DNA from: Allocatelliglobosispora scoriae | GTDB lineage: Bacteria > Actinomycetota > Actinomycetes > Mycobacteriales > Micromonosporaceae | NCBI RefSeq assembly: GCF_014204945.1 | Contig: NZ_JACHMN010000002.1 | Span: 4,487,001 to 4,551,000, forward strand | Direction: 5' to 3' | DNA length: 64,000 nt | Part shown: positions 58,773 through 64,000 of the stretch, in pieces | Position numbering within the stretch: position 1 is the stretch's first letter | How the letters are laid out: each line of letters opens with the position of its first letter | The notes under the pieces: generated by a model | Databases searched by the model: none | What the model saw: only the letters and a program-made list of their open reading frames with translations | What the model was told of the DNA's origin: nothing | Translations under genes and position numbers: made by a program

Positions 58773-59240
58773 ATGGGGTCGTTCGGGAGTCCGGAAGATG
58801 TCGCTCGCCACGAGCTGGGGCATGCAGTGGTGGCGGTTCTCGTCGGCGGCTCGTTCGATTACGTGACGGTCGGTTCGGTCGTTCACGCAAATGGGAAACG
58901 ATCTAAAGGCCACGTCGAAGGTGTGCAAACTCCCAGCGACTTTGACCAGGCCACAATGTTGATGGCTGGGATGATGGCAACCGCAAAAAACAAGACCGTC
59001 GGCGAAGGTAGTAAACATGACATCGAAGCGGTGGCGCATTTCGGACAACCTGGATGGTTCGACACAAGTAATCCACAGTCGCCGACATCTCGCGCGAAGA
59101 CACTGGTCGACGAGCATCGAGACACGATCGATAGCCTCGCGGATCGCCTTCTGAAAAGTGATTCGAAGTCGCTGACTTGTCAAGAGGTCAAGACGGCGCT
59201 CAACGATAGCGCTGAAAACGATGCTCCAGCTGCCGCCTAA
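58773..59240 (+). CDS. Stand-alone M41-like (FtsH-type) zinc metalloprotease domain
   Basis: About 155 aa. The zinc site is VARHELGHAVVAVLVGG (His13, Glu14, His17), as in the M41 peptidase of FtsH. A downstream segment EGSKHDIEAVAHFGQ matches the place of the third ligand, giving Asp83. The C-terminal helices (RAKTLVDEHRDTIDSLADRL) also fit M41. There is no AAA ATPase domain and no membrane helix, so the unfolding motor of FtsH is lacking. Base composition is well below the window average. The ATG at 58773 was chosen because it opens just before the conserved region. Its substrate is unknown; single M41-like domains occur in accessory regions. Confidence 0.72.
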   Translation: MGSFGSPEDVARHELGHAVVAVLVGGSFDYVTVGSVVHANGKRSKGHVEGVQTPSDFDQATMLMAGMMATAKNKTVGEGSKHDIEAVAHFGQPGWFDTSNPQSPTSRAKTLVDEHRDTIDSLADRLLKSDSKSLTCQEVKTALNDSAENDAPAAA

Positions 59241-60056
59241 CCCCCTGGGGTCGGCGTACCGGCTGGTGGCAAAGCACCCGGCATCTAGATGCGGCGCTGA
59301 TCGTGGACGAAACCGGCCGCCTCAAGGAGGCACCCGGCTCCGCGTCGAACCCGACCGATGCCAGGTGGCTGGCGCGCCCGATGTGCGCGGCGGTGGAGCG
59401 CTGCTCTCGCGCCGCGTAGGTTCGATCCCTTCCCGGATGACGACGCACCCCGAGGTGCTGCCTCGAACGAGGGATACTGCTCGGTCAGCGGGTGTCCATG
59501 ATGGAGTTGCGTAGTTCTCGTTCTAGTTCTCGGGCGGGGCCTGCCAAACATGGGAGTGGTCCAACGCGCCCGGCGACGTCGCGATCATCGGCGGGACGTG
59601 GCGGCTGACGTGATTTGACGATCTGCGCCAAAGTGCTCTTCCATATTTGCCGTATCCGATGTAGTCACTCTGAGCTACATTCACCCTATTCAGGGACCTG
59701 CCGTGGTTATTTCGGGCCGCACCCTCGCCGAGGCCGTCGAGTCGCGTCCGATTGTTCACGGCGATCGATGCGAGCCGGCCGTATTGCTCGCTGGCTATCT
59801 GGTTTCTCTAGCAGATCCAATTTAGTCTTAAGGCCGGATCTTTTCTTGCACATGACTTTCCCAGGTCTACACCGATTCCGAGCACAACCAGGAACGCGTC
59901 GGCGGCGTCACTGGCCCCGCCCCGTGCTGACCGTTTGGGCGATTCGGCCTCGCCACTACGGTACTGCCAGCGCGAGCTCCAGTATGGAAGTATTTACCTG
60001 GATTCGGGCTCCTGGCGCCGATCCCGCACGTAAGGCAGGAGAGGCGGTAGTGCGGC
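59241..60056. other. Long spacer with repeat fragment
   Basis: 816 bp without a convincing gene. It contains a partial R2 copy (59533-59618), an AT-richer stretch near 59,620-59,850, and a T-arm-like GGTTCGATCCC at 59420 that could not be folded into a tRNA. Short frames on both strands look random. Part of it should carry the promoter of the TPR/CHAT genes. Confidence 0.4.
59533..59618. repeat. Dispersed repeat R2, partial copy 3
   Basis: Matches only the first 85 bp of R2 (from GGCGGG to about GGCGGCTGACGT), more diverged than the other two copies. Confidence 0.6.
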
Positions 60057-62834
60057 GTGGAACGGGACGCATTGATCACCGATGTCGATCACCTTCTGCA
60101 GTCGGTTAGCGCCGGGCAGACTACCGCATTGTTCACACCTCAAACCGCCGGCCGGATCCGCGAGTTGCGAAGCTCCTTGGACGACGACATGGAGGCCTGG
60201 TATTTGATCGCCACCTATCACTGGATGCGCTACAACCTGCTCCCCGATGGTGAGGACCAGACCGACCTTGCTGCCGCGATCTACGCCTTTTCGCACCTCG
60301 TACCCTCCGCGGCACAGTTGATCGCCCTGCCGGTGCGCCACCTGTTCCAGCAGGCCCTCACCGCAGCCGAAAGGCAGCCCGGCGACGGTCTGGCCGACGA
60401 CCGGCAGCACCCAGGGGGTCCGGACCCGGCTGTGCTGCACCGACGGGCCGTCACCTTGCTGCAAAATCCGGGCACTACGGGCAACGTGGCCGCGTTAACC
60501 GAGGTTATTGGGTTGCTAGAGAATACGCTCGCAGTCACCGACACCGATGACCCCGACCATGCCACCTATCTGACTCATCTCAGTGTCGCCCTGCGGCGCC
60601 GATTCGTCCGAACTGGGGCGATCGCGGACCTGGAGCGGGCGATCGCGATTGGGGAGCAGGCCTTGGCCGCGATCCCTTCGGGCTACCCCGTCCCGGGTGC
60701 GTACCTATCTAACCTCAGTACCGCGTTACGGCGCCGATTCGAGCAGGCTGGAGTTTTGGATGACCTGGAGCGGGCGATCGCGATGGGGGAGCAGGCCTTG
60801 GCCGTTACCCCCGCCGAGCACCCTCATCGCGCCGCCATTTCGTCCAACCTCGGTTCTGCGTTGCGTGCCAGGTTCGAGCAGGCTGGAGTTTTGGATGACC
60901 TGGACCGGGCGATCGCGATGGAGGAGCAGGCCTTGGCCGTTACTCCCGCCGAGCACCCTCATCGCGCCGCCATTTCGTCCAACCTCGGTTCTGCGTTGCG
61001 TGCCAGGTTCGAGCAGGCTGGAGTTTTGGATGACCTGGACCGGGCGATCGCGATTGGGGAGCAGGCCTGGGCTGTTACCCCCGCCGAGCACCCTGATCGC
61101 GCCACCATTTCTTCCATCCTGGTGGACGCGCTAAAAATCCGGTTTGAGCAGACCAGGGTCTTGACCGATCTAGACCGGGCGGTCGCACTCGGCGAGGACG
61201 CGGTCGCCCTGATTCCTGCCGACGACCCCGGTCGCGCCAATTTACTGTCCGCCCTCGGCGTGGCGCTACGTATGCGCTTCCAGCGCACAGGTGTGATGGC
61301 TGACCTGGATCGCGCAGTCACCATCGATGAGGCTGCGGTGGAAGCGACCGACGTCGACCATTCCGCCCGCGCCACGTACCTGTCGAACCTCGGCCTGGCG
61401 CTGAGTGACCGCTTCGAGCGAACCGGGATGGTGGCCGATCTTGACAGGGCGATCACGATTGGGGAGGCGGCGGTTGCTGCTTCGCGTATTGGCGAGCCCG
61501 CACATGTCAAATTCCTGTCCAACCTCGGCGTCCATTTGGAGCGCCGATTCGAGCGCAACGGGTTAGGGGTTGACCTGGATCGGGCGATCACCTTCCTGGA
61601 GGCGGCGGTCGTGGCCGCCCCAGCCAACGACCCCGCCCGGGCCATGATTGTGGCCAACCTCGCTGTCGCGTGGCAGCGACGGTTCGAGCGCAGTGGAGTT
61701 CTGGCCGAGTCGGACAGGGCGATCACCCTTATGGAGCAAGCGGTGGCGGCCGCCCTCACCGACCCCCCTGCCGACCTATCCAATCTGGGGATTGCGTTGA
61801 GTGCTCGGTTCGAGCGCAGCGGAGCGTTGGCCGATCTGGATCGGGCAATCACGGTCGGGGAGAGGGCGGTGGCCGCTTCCCCTATCGACCTTCCCGCCCG
61901 TGCCATGTACCTCTCTAACCTCGGCTTGGCGTTGCGACGCCGCTTCGAGCGGACCGGATTGGCGGCTGATCTAGATCGGGCGATTACGGTCGGGGAGGAG
62001 GCGGTGGCCGCTTCCCCCATCGACCTTCCCGCCCGTGCTATGTACCTGCAGAACCTCGGGGCTGCACTGCTGCGCCGAGGCGGCCGCACCGGGGTGGTTA
62101 ACGACCTGGACCGCGCGATCATGGTCAGTGAGCAGGCTGTTGCCGCTACCTCCGACGATCATCCCGACCGCGCCGGGCGCCTATCCGATCTTGGAGCCGC
62201 GCTGGGCGGCCGGTTCGTGCGAACCGACGCAGCGCTAGATCTGGATCGGGCCATCACGGTTGGCGAGGAGGCGGTTGCCGCGCTCCCAATCGATCACCCC
62301 CGCCGCGCCGACGTCCTGCTCAATCTCGGCGCGGCGTTATGCAGCCGGTTCCTACGGACCGGGGTGTATGGCGACTCGGCTGCGGCCGTTGCCGCCTACC
62401 GGTCCGGCCTGAAGCAAGCAACCGCGGCGCCGATCGTACGCGCGCGGGCGGGCCGCGCCGCCGCCGAACTGGCCGCTTCTACCGGGGATTCAATTGCCGC
62501 AGACGCGGACCTGGCCGAGGTGATCAGCCTGCTGCCCTCACTCGTCGACCACACCCTGACCTTGCAGGACCGCCAACATCACCTGGCCCGATTGCAGGGA
62601 CTAGGTGCCAGCGCCGCCTGCGCCCACCTAGCCAACCGCAGCAGCGAACCGATCGAGCGGATTGGCGTGGCGTGGCAGCGGCTGGAACAGGCCCGCACCA
62701 TCCTGCTCACCCAGGCGTTGGAAACTCGTGCCGACGCGACTGCCTTGCACAGCATCCGGCCTGACCTGGCGAACGAGTACGACCAACTACGTCGGCTACT
62801 CGGCGACACAAGTGGCATCCTCGGCCAATTTTAG
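60057..62834 (+). CDS. TPR-repeat protein, N-terminal half of a TPR/CHAT pair
   Basis: 925 aa, soluble. After an N-terminal helical domain of about 165 residues come about 13 degenerate TPR units of 44-45 residues with the recurrent pattern L-S-N-L-G-x-A-L-x-x-R-F-E-R-T-G and D-L-D-R-A-I-x-x-x-E. The last 100 residues (RLEQARTILLTQALETRADA) match the linker that in actinobacterial TPR-CHAT proteins leads straight into the CHAT protease. Here a TAG at 62832 ends the frame, and the CHAT domain continues in the same frame 15 nt later. GTG 60057 is the apparent start, with AGGAGAGG 12 nt upstream. Likely role: sensor or scaffold for the protease. Confidence 0.85.
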   Translation: MERDALITDVDHLLQSVSAGQTTALFTPQTAGRIRELRSSLDDDMEAWYLIATYHWMRYNLLPDGEDQTDLAAAIYAFSHLVPSAAQLIALPVRHLFQQALTAAERQPGDGLADDRQHPGGPDPAVLHRRAVTLLQNPGTTGNVAALTEVIGLLENTLAVTDTDDPDHATYLTHLSVALRRRFVRTGAIADLERAIAIGEQALAAIPSGYPVPGAYLSNLSTALRRRFEQAGVLDDLERAIAMGEQALAVTPAEHPHRAAISSNLGSALRARFEQAGVLDDLDRAIAMEEQALAVTPAEHPHRAAISSNLGSALRARFEQAGVLDDLDRAIAIGEQAWAVTPAEHPDRATISSILVDALKIRFEQTRVLTDLDRAVALGEDAVALIPADDPGRANLLSALGVALRMRFQRTGVMADLDRAVTIDEAAVEATDVDHSARATYLSNLGLALSDRFERTGMVADLDRAITIGEAAVAASRIGEPAHVKFLSNLGVHLERRFERNGLGVDLDRAITFLEAAVVAAPANDPARAMIVANLAVAWQRRFERSGVLAESDRAITLMEQAVAAALTDPPADLSNLGIALSARFERSGALADLDRAITVGERAVAASPIDLPARAMYLSNLGLALRRRFERTGLAADLDRAITVGEEAVAASPIDLPARAMYLQNLGAALLRRGGRTGVVNDLDRAIMVSEQAVAATSDDHPDRAGRLSDLGAALGGRFVRTDAALDLDRAITVGEEAVAALPIDHPRRADVLLNLGAALCSRFLRTGVYGDSAAAVAAYRSGLKQATAAPIVRARAGRAAAELAASTGDSIAADADLAEVISLLPSLVDHTLTLQDRQHHLARLQGLGASAACAHLANRSSEPIERIGVAWQRLEQARTILLTQALETRADATALHSIRPDLANEYDQLRRLLGDTSGILGQF
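60738..61142 (+). repeat. 135-bp tandem repeat (3 units) within the TPR gene
   Basis: Units start at TTCGAGCAGGCTGGAG at 60738, 60873 and 61008. The first two are almost identical over their full length; the third diverges after about 80 bp. Each unit encodes one 45-residue TPR. Such near-identity at DNA level shows recent duplication. Confidence 0.85.
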
Positions 62835-62849
62835 TATCAAGGGGGCGAA

Positions 62850-64000
62850 GTGGACCTGGAAGCACCGTTCGGCGCCTCAACCGGCCGGCAGGAAGACGAA
62901 CGGATCCGACTACGCAAGCAAGCCGCAGCTCGCTGGCCGCACTTGTTAGAGGAAATCCGCCAGGTCCCGGGTTTCGACAGGTTCGCCTTGCCACCGCTTA
63001 TGTCAGAGTTGCATGAGGCTGCGGCCGGGGGAACGGTTGTAGCGCTGTTAGTGACCGAGTGGGGCTGCGGTGCCCTATTTCTTAGCGGCACTGACGCGGA
63101 CTACCTGGAGCTACCCGCCCTAGCAGCGCAGGACGCTGCGGAGCGGGCCAACGCGTTTCTGGACGCAGTGAGACCCGGGTCTCCGCCAGATACGGCCACC
63201 ATACGCGGGGTGCTGGAGTGGCTGTGGGATGTCGTCACCGGCCCTGTGTTGGAGAAGCTGGGCTACACAGCCACTCCGAACACCCCGGCGGTGGATGGCC
63301 GGTGGCCGCGGGTGTGGTGGATTCCGACAGGTGCTCTGACCGTGCTGCCGCTGCATGCCGCCGGCCATCACGACGATCCCTCCGGCTCGCGGCGGGCGGT
63401 GCTGGACCGAGTGGTGTCTTCCTATACGCCCAGCGTCCGTGCGTTGGGCAACGCCCGCTCCGTAGCGCACCGTACGGGGAACGGAGGGTTCGCTGTGGGT
63501 ATCAACGACATCCCGGATCGACTGGACCTGCATCTGGAACGTGCTGAGCCCGAGGCTGCCGCGATCGCCGCAAGGCTGCAGATCCAGCCCTTGCTCGGGC
63601 CGGACGCGACCCGGCAAGCGGTCCTTTCTGGCCTGCCCGGCGCCGCGTGGGCGCACTTTTCCTGTCACGGCTTGGCCAACCAGGACGACCCGTCACGCAG
63701 CTACTTGGCCTTGGTCGACGGGCCGCTGTACGCGGCGGAACTGTTCAATGCCCGGATCGAAATGCCGTACCTGGCCTATTTATCCGCGTGCACCACGGCC
63801 ATGGGCGCGGTGCGGCTGCTGGACGAGAACATTAGCCTCGCAGCTGCCTTTCAGCTTGCAGGGTTCCCGCACGTCATTGGCACGCTGTGGACAATCAACG
63901 ACTGGGTCGCCGAAAGACTCGCTCGCGACCTGTACCAACTGGTGCATCCCGATGCGGCTACGTGGCACTCACCGGGACTGGTGCTGCACGACATCGTGCG
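62850..64000 (+). CDS. CHAT-domain (caspase-like) protease, 3' end beyond window
   Basis: I read 383 codons from GTG 62850 to the window edge. The conserved CHAT dyad is present: His273 in WAHFSCHGLANQDDP and Cys314 in YLAYLSACTTAMGAV, with the later GFPHVIGTLWTINDWVA segment typical of the family. CHAT proteases are caspase-like cysteine peptidases; those with TPR regions act in type III CRISPR (Craspase-type), gasdermin-linked and other bacterial immune systems. AAGGGGG lies 5 nt before the GTG, so independent initiation is plausible. The region is in frame with the TPR gene across a single TAG, so it might equally be one gene interrupted by a stop. C-terminus not seen. Confidence 0.85.
   Translation, partial: MDLEAPFGASTGRQEDERIRLRKQAAARWPHLLEEIRQVPGFDRFALPPLMSELHEAAAGGTVVALLVTEWGCGALFLSGTDADYLELPALAAQDAAERANAFLDAVRPGSPPDTATIRGVLEWLWDVVTGPVLEKLGYTATPNTPAVDGRWPRVWWIPTGALTVLPLHAAGHHDDPSGSRRAVLDRVVSSYTPSVRALGNARSVAHRTGNGGFAVGINDIPDRLDLHLERAEPEAAAIAARLQIQPLLGPDATRQAVLSGLPGAAWAHFSCHGLANQDDPSRSYLALVDGPLYAAELFNARIEMPYLAYLSACTTAMGAVRLLDENISLAAAFQLAGFPHVIGTLWTINDWVAERLARDLYQLVHPDAATWHSPGLVLHDIV

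Noticed and set aside
59415-59447. T-arm-like sequence GGTTCGATCCC suggesting a tRNA or attachment-site remnant
   Set aside because: Only four of five T-stem pairs form, and no matching acceptor, D-arm or anticodon arm could be found upstream. It is too little to call a tRNA or att site.

Overview
The window comes from a high-GC actinomycete, most likely a member of the Micromonosporaceae. The reasons are very GC-rich codon usage, frequent GTG starts, GTGA stop/start overlaps, large secreted hydrolases and sortase-anchored DUF11 surface proteins. No ribosomal RNA, convincing tRNA or CRISPR array was seen. The family assignment is inference; no marker gene settles it.

Bases 1-21,500 are mixed chromosomal genes: an Rsm22-like rRNA methyltransferase (cut by the window edge), GTP cyclohydrolase II, a HAD phosphatase, a secreted S8 protease, an ArsR regulator/MFS exporter pair, a degenerate uridine-kinase-like protein, a lysylphosphatidylglycerol-flippase-like membrane protein, a GNAT acetyltransferase, a UGT-type glycosyltransferase, a LAL-type LuxR regulator, a secreted protein joining M4 and M28 metalloprotease domains to a P domain, and a two-gene MetE-like/AhpD-like operon. 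Several long perfect inverted repeats sit between these genes.

Bases 21,885-38,286 are a cell-surface locus. A lectin-like DUF11 protein (1,344 aa) is divergent from a giant 3,837-aa protein with 22 DUF11 repeats of about 130 aa. Both end in an LPxTG-like motif, a membrane helix and an arginine tail. A small membrane-anchored protein follows. Bases 38,506-52,677 hold a histidine-decarboxylase-like operon, an ECF sigma/YCII pair, a chitinase, a DMT transporter, a winged-helix regulator/membrane protein pair, a deletion scar joining a regulator remnant to a flavin monooxygenase remnant, an LGFP-repeat operon, and a large secreted protein with three RxLDTR-type domains.

Bases 52,900-64,000 look like an accessory island. 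Base composition is lower in GC and uneven, spacers are long, and dispersed repeats (R1, R2) recur. The genes are of the kind found in defence or conflict loci: a coiled-coil membrane protein, a membrane pentapeptide-repeat protein, an RX4H HEPN-like protein, a toxin-antitoxin pair, a stand-alone M41-like zinc protease, and finally a TPR protein followed in the same reading frame, after one TAG codon, by a CHAT caspase-like protease. This split TPR/CHAT unit is the best candidate for an undescribed system here. The CHAT gene runs off the right edge.
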